A DNA stretch of 64,000 nucleotides from the NCBI RefSeq assembly GCF_010548305.1, contig NZ_JAAGLV010000015.1, positions 62,001 through 126,000 on the forward strand, read 5' to 3'. The position numbers and the translations under genes are program-made. Origin of the DNA: Streptomyces sp. SID13031. GTDB lineage: Bacteria > Actinomycetota > Actinomycetes > Propionibacteriales > Kribbellaceae. The notes under the pieces were generated by a model. It did not search any database, was not told the origin of the DNA, and saw only the letters and a list, made by a program, of their open reading frames with translations. Position 1 is the first letter of the stretch. Each line of letters starts with the position of its first letter. This document shows positions 51,803 to 59,180 of this stretch, in pieces.

Positions 51803-52420
51803 TCAGCTCACCCTGGCGGGTAGCGGCAGCAGCCGGTCCGCGGTCGCGCGGCCGACCTCGCGCATCGCCTCCGGCGTCATCTCCGTCTTGAGCAAGAACT
51901 GCAGCCCCTGCTGGATCGTCAGCAGCAGCCGGCCCAGCTCGCGCGGATTCGTGTCCTCGGGCAGATCCCCCTCCGCGACCGCCCGCGCGACCGCGTTCGT
52001 GAAGCAGTCCTCCACCGCCTGGTACGTCGCCCGCGCGCATCCCGTCACCTCGGGATCGCGGGCGGCCAGCTCGGTCGTGCTGTTCGCCAGGAAGCAGCCC
52101 CGGTTGGTCGCGACCGGCCCGTCGTGCTCGGAGACGGGGTCGGGTGGTCCGGGGACGAAGAAGCTCCGCAGGATGTCGATGGCGCGGTCGCCCTTGCCGA
52201 CGGATTCGCAGACCCCATCGGCCGTCTCGTGCGCATAGGTGCTCAGCACCTTGAGGAAGAGTTGGTGCTTGTCGCCGAACGCGCCGTAGAGGCTGCCCTT
52301 GCCCAACCCGGTCGCCTTCATCAGGTCGTCGAGCGAGGTGGCCGCGTACCCCTTCTGCCAGAACTCGTCCCGCGCCGCCCGCAGTACCTGCGCTTCGTCG
52401 AACTTCCTCGGCCTGCCCAT
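51803..52420 (-). CDS. TetR-family transcriptional repressor
   Basis: 205 residues from ATG 52420. HTH at about 8-52 (DEAQVLRAARDEFWQKGYAATSLDDLMKATGLGKGSLYGAFGDKHQLF), then a C-terminal ligand domain with RGCFLANSTTELAARDPEV and a TetR_C-type helix LLTIQQGLQFLLKTEM. It is divergent from an SDR gene with 58 bp between, containing two GACC...GGTC dyads, so it probably represses the SDR gene and itself. A -10 box TATGCT (52432-52427) ends 6 nt before its ATG. Confidence 0.93.
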   Translation of the reverse strand: MGRPRKFDEAQVLRAARDEFWQKGYAATSLDDLMKATGLGKGSLYGAFGDKHQLFLKVLSTYAHETADGVCESVGKGDRAIDILRSFFVPGPPDPVSEHDGPVATNRGCFLANSTTELAARDPEVTGCARATYQAVEDCFTNAVARAVAEGDLPEDTNPRELGRLLLTIQQGLQFLLKTEMTPEAMREVGRATADRLLPLPARVS

Positions 52421-52443
52421 GGCGCCAGCATACCCAGTTATTT

Positions 52444-52484
52444 GACCGATCGGTCCTGAAGGAAGTCTACTGGACCGTATGGTC
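52444..52484. promoter_or_regulatory. Two TetR operator-like dyads between TetR and SDR genes
   Basis: GACCGATCGGTC (52444-52455, perfect) and GACCGTATGGTC (52473-52484, same half-sites, imperfect centre) are 29 bp apart. The first overlaps the TetR -35 area, the second covers the SDR start codon, so a bound repressor could block both genes. Confidence 0.65.
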
Positions 52485-53240
52485 AATTACTCACTGCAAG
52501 GCAAGACGGCACTCGTCACCGGCGGCACCCGCGGCATCGGCGCGGCGATCGTCGCCAAGCTGCTCGCCGCTGGCGCGACCGTCGTCACCACCTCCCGTAC
52601 GCCCGTCGACAACCTCCCGGCCGGCGTGCACTACGTCCAGGCAGACCTCGGTACGCCGGAAGGCGCGACCGTCGCCGCCGAGGAGACGCTGACGCACTTC
52701 GACGGCAAGCTCGACATCTTGGTCAACAACGTGGCCTCGGGGCAGGCGTACCCGGCGGGCACGGCGACCATCCCCGACGAGGCGTGGCAGAGCTCGCTGA
52801 ACACCTCGTTCCTGAGCTCGGTCTGGGTCACCCAGCGGTTGCTGGCGAACCTGGTCACGGCGAAGGGCGCGATCGTCAACATCTCGTCAGCTGTCACGCT
52901 CGATGTCGTTCCGCCGCTCGCGCACTATGCGGCGGCCAAGGCGGCCCTGGAGAGGTACAGCCTGACCCTGGCCGCCGAGCTGGCGCCGCAGGGCGTTCGG
53001 CTCAACGTGGTCATCCCCGGGAACGTGGCGACGCCGGGTGGCGACAAGGTCCGCCAGGATCTCGCGGACGGGTTCGGCATCCCGGTCGAGGCGATGACCG
53101 CCGGTACGCCGCTGGGTCGCGCCGGCATCCCGACCGACATCGCCGAGGCGGTCGGCTTCCTGGTCTCCGACCAGGCGGAATGGATCACCGGCAGCCAGTT
53201 GCTCGTCGACGGCGGGGCAGCGGTCGGCCTCGCCGCCTGA
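52479..53240 (+). CDS. Short-chain dehydrogenase/reductase (SDR)
   Basis: 253 residues. NAD(P)-binding TGGTRGIG (about 14-21), DILVNN motif, catalytic Ser in VNISSAV, and YxxxK in HYAAAKAAL, followed by VIPGNVATPG and the C-terminal ITGSQLLVDGG typical of classical SDRs. It oxidises or reduces an unidentified small alcohol/ketone. Controlled by the divergent TetR repressor. A strong GC hairpin lies 140 bp after the stop. Confidence 0.92.
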   Translation: MVNYSLQGKTALVTGGTRGIGAAIVAKLLAAGATVVTTSRTPVDNLPAGVHYVQADLGTPEGATVAAEETLTHFDGKLDILVNNVASGQAYPAGTATIPDEAWQSSLNTSFLSSVWVTQRLLANLVTAKGAIVNISSAVTLDVVPPLAHYAAAKAALERYSLTLAAELAPQGVRLNVVIPGNVATPGGDKVRQDLADGFGIPVEAMTAGTPLGRAGIPTDIAEAVGFLVSDQAEWITGSQLLVDGGAAVGLAA

Positions 53241-53251
53241 CGGAGCGGAGT

Positions 53252-53350
53252 ACCGGCGTTTGAGGGGTTAACCCCCCAGTCGGTGGGTTGCCTAGCCAGA
53301 ATCCGAGCGGGCAACCCACCTTCTCGGGGGTTAACCCCTGAGACGGCGGT
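53252..53350. repeat. Cruciform-forming dispersed element, copy B
   Basis: Outer 25-bp arms (53252-53276 and 53326-53350) match with three mismatches and share GGGGTTAACCCC with copy A. The inner stem GGTGGGTTGCC/GGCAACCCACC (53282-53292, 53310-53320) is perfect, with loop TAGCCAGAATCCGAGCG, the same length as in copy A and differing at four positions. It begins 12 bp after the SDR stop. Confidence 0.85.
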
Positions 53351-53674
53351 GCGTGGCTGTGGTCTGGGGGTGACGGCCAGGGGCGGGCGCATCGTGGGAT
53401 GCGCCCGCCGCCGTCGGTCGCTCTCCCGCCCCTCAGTGGGAGAACTCGCGGCTCGGTGAGCACCACCCATGCCCGAATGGGGCCGACCGAACCGCGGGAC
53501 CATCTACTCGTACCCCAGTCCACGCCGCTCACACGCGCACTGTCGGAAAACTTGACGTTTCTCGTACAACCCGCTGCCCTCCCGGACATGGACGGATGAC
53601 ACCGGGCCGCCCTAACCTGAAGCGATTCCGTGGCCGGGGGAGGCCGTGGGCGTCACAGGGGGAGGGGTAAACCG
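53351..53674. other. Intergenic stretch with strong hairpin
   Basis: No gene is seen in these 324 bp. GGCGGGCGCATC pairs with GATGCGCCCGCC (53382-53393, 53398-53409) around a 4-nt loop: probably a terminator for the SDR side. A TTGACG at about 53552 is a possible -35 for the downstream 39-aa/M15 operon, though I could not match a -10 box. Confidence 0.4.
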
Positions 53675-53794
53675 ATGACGGACGTCTTCGACGAGATCCA
53701 CGAGGACGAACTGACCGAGGCCGAGCTGGACGAGCTGGAAGCACTCGGCGCCGCCGAGGACGCGGACCTGATCCTCGGGCAGATAGATGCCTGA
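53675..53794 (+). CDS. 39-residue acidic small protein coupled to M15 peptidase gene
   Basis: ATG 53675 is preceded by a very strong Shine-Dalgarno GGGGGAGGGG, and the ORF ends inside the next gene (8-bp overlap). The peptide is about 40% Asp/Glu (MTDVFDEIHEDELTEAELDE start), helical, with no signal peptide. It is almost certainly translated given the start signal and coupling. It could be a regulator or chaperone of the peptidase, or merely an upstream ORF that sets translation level. Confidence 0.65.
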   Translation: MTDVFDEIHEDELTEAELDELEALGAAEDADLILGQIDA

Positions 53795-54545
53795 GGCAAG
53801 GATCGTCTGGCGGAAGACGCAGCTGAACCAGCGGACCGTGGCGATGCTGATCGCGGCCGAGAAGATCTACAAGTCGCAGTTCGGGTTCCTGCAGGGTTCC
53901 TACAACAAGGGTGGCGTCGAGGCCTCGGCCGGGACCCACGACGGTGGCGGCGCGGTCGACATCGACGTGGTGAAGAAGAGCCCGGCACAGCGCCGGGCGG
54001 TCGTGCTGGCGTTGCGCCAGGTCGGGTTCGCCGCCTGGCTCCGGACGCCGGCCCAGGGCCGCTGGCCGTACCACGTGCATGCGATCGCGATCGGCGACAA
54101 GGACCTGTCCCGCGGCGCGGCGACCCAGGTACTGGAGTACAAGCGCAAGCGCAACGGCCTGGCCAACCGGGGCAAGGACGACGGGCCGCCCGGCTACTAC
54201 GCGATGACCTGGGAGATCTACCTCAAGGCGCATCCGGTGCCCGTGCCGCCCGCAGTACCGGACTCGTCGATCTCGCTCGCCGCGATGGCCTATGCGCGGA
54301 CGCATGACGTGATGACCGGTGCGTGGGGTGCTGATCGGGCTCGCGTGATCGCCTGGGCGGCGCACCCGAAGGTCGGGGCGATCACCAAGGCCGAGACCTT
54401 GCCGCGGGCCGGGGTGTCGTGGCACCTGCACTTCCAGCGGGTGATCCGGAAGGTGCAGATGAAGTTCCAGCTGCCGGTGACCGGGATCTTCAACGACGGG
54501 ATGGCCACGCTGATGAAGCGCTACGGCTACACGATCACCGCTTAG
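53787..54545 (+). CDS. M15-type peptidase with peptidoglycan-binding domain
   Basis: 252 residues. N-terminal part (1-110) has the zinc-ligand pattern of VanY/M15 peptidases: H51 and D58 in GTHDGGGAVDID and His in YHVHAI (96, 98). The C-terminal part (about 165-252) carries a peptidoglycan-binding-like repeat (KVQMKFQLPVTGIFNDGMATLMKRYGY). No signal peptide is visible, unlike typical cell-wall peptidases. Phage-lysin-like origin or non-classical export is possible. It would cleave D-Ala-D-Ala or peptide cross-links. Translationally coupled to the 39-residue ORF, followed by a terminator. Confidence 0.85.
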   Translation: MPEARIVWRKTQLNQRTVAMLIAAEKIYKSQFGFLQGSYNKGGVEASAGTHDGGGAVDIDVVKKSPAQRRAVVLALRQVGFAAWLRTPAQGRWPYHVHAIAIGDKDLSRGAATQVLEYKRKRNGLANRGKDDGPPGYYAMTWEIYLKAHPVPVPPAVPDSSISLAAMAYARTHDVMTGAWGADRARVIAWAAHPKVGAITKAETLPRAGVSWHLHFQRVIRKVQMKFQLPVTGIFNDGMATLMKRYGYTITA

Positions 54546-54562
54546 CTCCGATCAACGACAAA

Positions 54563-54588
54563 GCCCCACCGGTAGCAGCCGGTGGGGC
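54563..54588 (+). terminator. Terminator hairpin after M15 peptidase gene
   Basis: Perfect stem GCCCCACCGG/CCGGTGGGGC (54563-54572, 54579-54588) with a 6-nt loop, followed by CTTGATT. Confidence 0.8.
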
Positions 54589-54693
54589 CTTGATTGGTCC
54601 ACTACCGCCCGACATTTCGGTGCAGCTGTGGAGGTGGAGAGCGGAACCGGCGCCGATGCAGGGGTCAAGACGCCAGCTCCGCTTGCTATGGGG

Positions 54694-55008
54694 TTATCTC
54701 GCGTCGACCGCCCAGACGTGCGCCTGGTGGAACTCGAGGTCTTTCTGCATTCCGACCGGTGCGCCGTTCGCGCCCAGGTGCTGGAGCGTCGGTACGACCA
54801 CTGCACGCACATCCGACCGCTTCACTTCGTCCAGCAGCGCGTGGAACGCGGCGGACTCGGCGGCATCGCGCTCGGTGTACACCGTGCCGAGGGTGAAACC
54901 CTCGGCGCTGGCGAACGCCGCGAGCGAGTTCGTGGCTGCGGCCAGTTCCTCGGCGCAGCTGAGCGCGTCGGCCCGGACGTAGCCGAGCAGCGTCGGACGA
55001 GTCGTCAT
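54694..55008 (-). CDS. Small resolvase-N-like protein without catalytic serine
   Basis: 104 residues. The pattern GYVRADALSCAEELAAATNSLAAFASAEGFTLGTVYTERDAAESAAFHALLDEVKRSDVRAVVVPTLQHLG mirrors the N-terminal fold of serine recombinases (GYVRVSxxxQ, then VYxExxSA..RP.L..LL, then VVV..LDRL), but the active-site Ser is replaced (the position reads RADALS) and the Arg cluster is absent. It is therefore probably a non-catalytic, domesticated domain. No DNA-binding domain follows. The start overlaps the stop of the 62-aa gene (ATGA). Confidence 0.65.
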   Translation of the reverse strand: MTTRPTLLGYVRADALSCAEELAAATNSLAAFASAEGFTLGTVYTERDAAESAAFHALLDEVKRSDVRAVVVPTLQHLGANGAPVGMQKDLEFHQAHVWAVDAR

Positions 55009-55193
55009 CGCGATAGCTCCGCGTTGACCAGGACCGGCTCGCTGGTCACTCGCAGCGAGGCGAACCGGCGGCGCATGGCTTCTTCGTACTGCGCGGCCTG
55101 GTCGGCATCTGCGGTGTGATCAGCGATCGTGGTGGCGCCGAACCAGACCCGCACGCGGCGGTGCGAGGCGGGAATCTCGATCGACTCGGTCAT
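55005..55193 (-). CDS. 62-residue hypothetical protein, coupled to resolvase-like gene
   Basis: From ATG 55193 with AAGGA 7 nt upstream. Contains HRRVRVWFGATTIADHTADADQAAQYEEAMRRRFASLRVTSEP, a mix of strand and helix with no recognised motif. Overlap ATGA with the following gene shows co-translation. The pair may be one functional unit. Function unknown. Confidence 0.65.
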   Translation of the reverse strand: MTESIEIPASHRRVRVWFGATTIADHTADADQAAQYEEAMRRRFASLRVTSEPVLVNAELSR

Positions 55194-55670
55194 CGGTGGT
55201 CCTTCAGTTCTCGAGGGGGCTGCCCGACGCTGGGCATATGGAAAGAACACCGTATAAAGCCGGGCCCCGGAATAGACTGGCAAGGACCTTTACAGAGGCC
55301 TTACGCTGTGCCGGTTCCGCCGGAGTTCCTGCGGTGAAAGTGCTGGTCAGAGCACCGGGAGCGGTTCCGGGAAGAGTTCGTCTTTATGGCCTGTCAAGAA
55401 TGTTTGCAGGAATTTGCCAATAACGATTCGAACACCCGACTATTTCGGCGCAGCCGCAAATGTAGGACGCCCTGGTAACTCCGGGCGCACGTCCGGCCAC
55501 GCTCCGGCCACGCTCTGGTTGCCTCCCCTCAGTCGGCTGAACGACCCATTCGGCACACCGCAGGATTCCCTTCACGGACCTCTACCGCCGCGACTTTCGC
55601 CCAGGGCCGTAACTACTGCCCGTAGCGCCTCCCCGACCACGGACCGTGATCGGCTCACTGCTGGGAGAGA
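55194..55670. other. Intergenic region, no gene recognised
   Basis: 477 bp with slightly lower GC than its surroundings (for example CATATGGAAAGAACACCGTA near 55236). A 61-codon plus-strand frame from 55238 has no Shine-Dalgarno and no recognisable sequence, so I do not call it. No strong hairpin was seen. Confidence 0.4.
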
Positions 55671-56561
55671 ATGCCCACCATGCAGCTGACCACTGAACGG
55701 CTAGATCTGGTCCCCCTCGACGTCGAACGGGATCTCGCCGACCTGCACACGATGTTCATGGACCCGATCTGGGCGGCCGCCGCCTATGCGGAGCCGACCG
55801 CTGACCTCGCTGCCTCCAATGCCCGCATCGTCGAGGACTACGGCGACAACGTCGGCCTGATCTGGGCACTGCGGCTGCACGGTTCCTCTCGGGCAATCGG
55901 CCTGATCGGCGTCTACTCCGACCAGGGCACCTCGATCCGCGGCATCAGCTGGTACCTCCATCGCGACCTCTGGGGTCGGGGGCTGATGGGTGAGGCCGCG
56001 CGCGTGGTCGTCGAACACCTGCTGGCGCTGCCGGAGATCGACGGCATCGAGGCCTGGATCGACGCCCGCAATGCCCGGTCGATCGGCGTCGCCCGCAGGG
56101 CCCAGCTCGAACTCGCGGGTCGACTGCCGCGAAGGAATCTCGGCGAGGTCTCGCAGTGGATGGTGATGGCGCGTGCTGCTGAGCCGGTCGCCCAGGCGGT
56201 CGTCAGCATTCGGCCGCAACTGCCGGTCAGTGACGTGGCCAAGACGGCCGACCTATTGGTCCAGCTGCTCGGGCTACAGGTCATCTACCAGTTCGGGGAG
56301 CCGGAGGTGGAGTTCGCCCGGCTCGGCGTTTCCCGGTGGAACGGTGCTCCGGTGCTAGACCTCCAGCGTTCGACGGAGATCTCGCCAGTGACGCTCGGGC
56401 TCGATATCGGCGTACCGGTCGATTCTGTTCATGAGGCTGTCGTGGCGGCGGGTCTGGTGGTCGATGCGGCGCCGGCGGATACGCCGTGGTCTCGGCGTGA
56501 GTTCGCCTTTCGGCTGCCGGACGGGCATACCGTCACGGTGTCGGGTGCTTCATCCGGCTGA
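55671..56561 (+). CDS. GNAT acetyltransferase fused to a glyoxalase/VOC-like domain
   Basis: 296 residues from ATG 55671; ATG 55680 (MQLTTERLDL) is equally possible. Residues 1-165 are a RimJ/RimL-type GNAT domain (TTERLDLVPLDVERDLADL, ISWYLHRDLWGRGLMGEAARVVVEHLL with the acetyl-CoA loop RGLMGE). Residues about 185-296 look like one VOC (glyoxalase/bleomycin-resistance) module (PQLPVSDVAKTADLLVQLLGLQVIYQFGEPEVEFARLG, then ...REFAFRLPDGHTVTVSG). The combination may couple acetylation to binding of a small molecule. The substrate is unknown. Its end overlaps the convergent MFS gene by 29 bp. Confidence 0.85.
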   Translation: MPTMQLTTERLDLVPLDVERDLADLHTMFMDPIWAAAAYAEPTADLAASNARIVEDYGDNVGLIWALRLHGSSRAIGLIGVYSDQGTSIRGISWYLHRDLWGRGLMGEAARVVVEHLLALPEIDGIEAWIDARNARSIGVARRAQLELAGRLPRRNLGEVSQWMVMARAAEPVAQAVVSIRPQLPVSDVAKTADLLVQLLGLQVIYQFGEPEVEFARLGVSRWNGAPVLDLQRSTEISPVTLGLDIGVPVDSVHEAVVAAGLVVDAAPADTPWSRREFAFRLPDGHTVTVSGASSG

Positions 56562-57750
56562 GCTTCGCCGGATGGCCTGGTACTGCTAACAGCGTCACCG
56601 GTGCGGCCAGTACTGCGAACGCCGCGATCACGTTGAGTGCGACCGGCAGGCCTGTGGCTTTGACGAGAACGGGTGCGGCGAGGGCGCCGATGACCACGGT
56701 GAGTGAGTCCATCGCGAAGAAGAGGGCGCCGATCCGGCCGAGGAGTTCGGTGGGGGCGACTCGCTGGACGGTGGTTTCCGCGGTGATCAGCAGAATGCTG
56801 CCGGGAAAGCCGATCAAGGCCGCCGCGGCAATCGCCCAGGGCACGCTCGGGGCATTGAACAGGGCGAAGAAGCCGACGCCGGTCGCCACCTGGGTGACGA
56901 TGAGCAGATCGCGAATCCCTAACCAGGTAAGGGCTTTCGGGCTGAGCGCGGCGCCCAGTAGGAAGCCGGCGCCTAGGCCTGAGATCAGATAGCCGACGGC
57001 CTGCCCGGGTGCGTCGAGCCGCTCGACGGTGAAGGGAACGAGGAGTGCCGTCGCTCCGGCATTGGCGGTCAGGAAGACGCCGTTGGCGATCAAGATGCCC
57101 GAGAGGATCTTGCTCCGGGCAACGCCTCGCAGTCCTTCTTTGAGCGCTCGGAATCCCTTGACCACTTCGCCCTTTACGGCAATGTGGTGGTATTTGATCG
57201 ACGCGATGATTGCCGCGGACAACAAGTAACTGGCGATGTCGAGGAGGAGGACGAAGGTGATTCCTGGTCCCGTCAGCAGGAGCGCGCCGAGAGGCGGCGC
57301 GGCCAGCCGGATCACGCTGCCGGAGAACGCGGTGAGAGAGTTCGCCGCAACCAGCTCTTCGCCCGTCCCCACCACCGCCGGCGTGAGTGCCCGGGACGCC
57401 GGTCTGAAAACCGTGGTCGCCAGATTCTCGGCCAGTACTGCGACGTAGACGAGCCAGACGCGGTCGGCGGAGTCGGCGAACAGAATCAAGGCGACGGCGG
57501 CTGCGCTGGCGAGATCGGCGAGCCACATGGCGCGCGAGAGGTTACAGCGGTCGAGCAGCACGCCGGCCCACGGCCCGACGACCAAGGCGGGCACTGCTTC
57601 GAGCGCAACCGTGAGCCCGGTTGCGGCGGTCGAGCCGGTCAGTTGGAACACGTGGACCGGGATGGCGATCACCAGCAGCCAGGAGCCGATACCGGAGATC
57701 CCGTTGCTGATCCAGAGTCGCCGGAAGTCGGTGTTCCGCAAGATCCTCAC
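56533..57750 (-). CDS. MFS transporter (MFS_3/enterobactin-exporter-like)
   Basis: 405 residues from GTG 57750. Twelve hydrophobic segments with the family start FRRLWISNGISGIGSWLLVIAIPVHVFQLTGS and motif A-like WAGVLLDRCNLSRAM. It is probably a drug/metabolite:proton exporter in the cytoplasmic membrane. The upstream -10 box TAGCTT (57764-57759) ends 8 nt before the start, with a -35 TTGCCA 18 bp further. It is divergent from an XRE regulator that shares this control region. Confidence 0.9.
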   Translation of the reverse strand: MRILRNTDFRRLWISNGISGIGSWLLVIAIPVHVFQLTGSTAATGLTVALEAVPALVVGPWAGVLLDRCNLSRAMWLADLASAAAVALILFADSADRVWLVYVAVLAENLATTVFRPASRALTPAVVGTGEELVAANSLTAFSGSVIRLAAPPLGALLLTGPGITFVLLLDIASYLLSAAIIASIKYHHIAVKGEVVKGFRALKEGLRGVARSKILSGILIANGVFLTANAGATALLVPFTVERLDAPGQAVGYLISGLGAGFLLGAALSPKALTWLGIRDLLIVTQVATGVGFFALFNAPSVPWAIAAAALIGFPGSILLITAETTVQRVAPTELLGRIGALFFAMDSLTVVIGALAAPVLVKATGLPVALNVIAAFAVLAAPVTLLAVPGHPAKLSRMKHPTP

Positions 57751-57761
57751 GACGACGGAAG

Positions 57762-57807
57762 CTATCTTGTCAGAACACTTCTTGGCAATAGTGTTCTGTC
57801 AGGATAG
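57762..57807. promoter_or_regulatory. Palindromic operator covering two divergent promoters
   Basis: CAGAACACT/AGTGTTCTG (57771-57779, 57790-57798) and outer CTATC/GATAG (57762-57766, 57803-57807) share the centre 57784.5. The centre holds overlapping -35 boxes: TTGGCA (57782-57787) 17 bp before TAGTGT (57805-57810) for the XRE gene, and TTGCCA on the minus strand 18 bp before TAGCTT for the MFS gene. One bound dimer could block both. Confidence 0.7.
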
Positions 57808-57817
57808 TGTGTGGTTT

Positions 57818-58243
57818 GTGGATCTGAGCGCCGAACTGAGAGACCGCCGGAAGGCGGCCAATCGCACGATCGCCTCCGTCGCCGTCGACGCGGGCCTCTC
57901 CGTTCCGTACATCGCCAACCTGGAGAACGGGCGCGGCAATCCCACCGTCGCCGCCCTGGATCGCCTGGCCACGGCCCTCGGCGCGCAGTTGCAGCTCACC
58001 ATCGTCGACGAAGCGCCGGTCAAGTCGCTGCTGCCCTCGAACGCCGCCGACCTGCTGGCGGAGTCACCCCGCGCCCGCGGCGTCATCGCCGAACTGGCCG
58101 GCGCTCGCGGTACCACCAAGCGCTCCATCGAACGCCAACTGACGACCACCCTCGACGCCCTTGGTGGGCTCCTCCCCGACGAGCCCACCCTCGCCGACCT
58201 CGACCGGCTTCTCGACCTCTTGCTTCTCTCCCACAGGCCCTGA
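57818..58243 (+). CDS. XRE-family helix-turn-helix regulator
   Basis: 141 residues from GTG 57818, which lies 7 nt after -10 box TAGTGT (leaderless); GTG 57809 is also in frame. HTH about 4-58 (ELRDRRKAANRTIASVAVDAGLSVPYIANLENGRGNPTVAALDRLATALGAQLQL). The C-terminal helices (TTKRSIERQLTTTLDALGGLLPDEPTLADLDRLLDLL) may oligomerise. It is likely the repressor of the divergent MFS exporter through the palindrome between them. Confidence 0.9.
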   Translation: MDLSAELRDRRKAANRTIASVAVDAGLSVPYIANLENGRGNPTVAALDRLATALGAQLQLTIVDEAPVKSLLPSNAADLLAESPRARGVIAELAGARGTTKRSIERQLTTTLDALGGLLPDEPTLADLDRLLDLLLLSHRP

Positions 58244-58286
58244 CCGCGGAGCCGTAACTGGGTCGACGGACTTTGCGTTTCCAGGC

Positions 58287-58353
58287 CCCCACTTTGTGCA
58301 CGGCGTAGGCACGTACTCGCGAGTAGAACGCTCAGCCGGTGCTCAAAGTGGGG
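58287..58353. repeat. 67-bp imperfect palindrome between XRE and GNAT genes
   Basis: CCCCACTTTG (58287-58296) pairs with CAAAGTGGGG (58344-58353), and the middle is the perfect 12-bp palindrome TACTCGCGAGTA (58314-58325), nearly co-centred; GCAC and GGC segments between also pair imperfectly. It may be a terminator for the XRE gene or a repeat element. It is unrelated in sequence to the other two structured elements. Confidence 0.6.
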
Positions 58354-58403
58354 AGTCTCGACAAAGGCGGGCGGGTGGTTGGTCGTCGGGCTAGGGTCGG
58401 AGG

Positions 58404-59180
58404 GTGGAGATTGCTGCGCGGATCGCGTCCGCTCAATTGTCCGGTCTGGCTCGTTCGCGGCGGCAGATCGTGGCCGGTCCGTTGGTTGGGATGCTGCACG
58501 ACGAGGAGGTCTGGTTCCTGTCGGGCGCCGTCGCGGCCGACCCGGGAACGGCCTTCGACCCCGAAGAGGTGTCGTGGGCGTTGGAGACGATCCGCAAAGC
58601 CTTCGCTGCCGAAGGGCGCTGGCTGCACGCCGAGCTGATCGAGGAGGCCAACCCCGGCCTGGCCGAGGCCCTCGCAGCAGAGGGCATGACGATCGTCTCG
58701 CGCCCGCCGCTGCTGGTGGTCGAGCCTGACGGACTCGTGCTCCCCGAGTTCCCCGAAGGCGTCACTGCCTCGGTCATCACCTCGCCCGAAGAACAGGACG
58801 AGGCGAATGCCGTCGCCGCCGACGCCTACGAGACCGACGACACGACGAACCCCTTCCAGCCCGACCCGGCGAACGGCGCCGCAGTACTGATCCGCCAGAA
58901 CGGCGTACCGGTCGCCACCGCCGCGTGGACCGCAGTCGCCGACGGCGTCACCGAGATCGCCGGCGTCGGCACCCTCCACTCGCACCGACGCCTCGGTCTG
59001 GGCGCGATCGCAACGGCGTACGCGACCCGGCAGGCCTTCGAGACCGGCGGCGCAACCCTCGCCTGGCTCACCCCAGGCGACGACGGCGCCGACCGTATCT
59101 ACCGCCGCATCGGCTACGAACCCAAGGCAACCGCAGTCCACCTCGGCGACCCCGGCGGCCACCTCACCGACTTGCGTTAG
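58404..59180 (+). CDS. GNAT-family N-acetyltransferase
   Basis: 258 residues from GTG 58404, with -10-like TAGGGT (58392-58397) 6 nt before. N-terminal half (1-120) is a degenerate GNAT-like lobe (HAELIEEANPGLAEALAAEGM); the C-terminal half carries the acetyl-CoA loop HSHRRLGLGAIATAYATRQAF and later YRRIGYEPKATAVHL. Such two-lobed proteins acetylate small molecules or proteins of unknown identity. It overlaps the convergent MFS gene by 17 bp. Confidence 0.88.
   Translation: MEIAARIASAQLSGLARSRRQIVAGPLVGMLHDEEVWFLSGAVAADPGTAFDPEEVSWALETIRKAFAAEGRWLHAELIEEANPGLAEALAAEGMTIVSRPPLLVVEPDGLVLPEFPEGVTASVITSPEEQDEANAVAADAYETDDTTNPFQPDPANGAAVLIRQNGVPVATAAWTAVADGVTEIAGVGTLHSHRRLGLGAIATAYATRQAFETGGATLAWLTPGDDGADRIYRRIGYEPKATAVHLGDPGGHLTDLR

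Noticed and set aside
54694..55193. Phage or integrase remnant
   Set aside because: The two genes have normal overlaps, starts and codon use; there is no attachment site, integrase C-domain or other phage gene.
55238..55423. 61-codon plus-strand ORF
   Set aside because: No ribosome site, no promoter spacing and no recognisable protein sequence.
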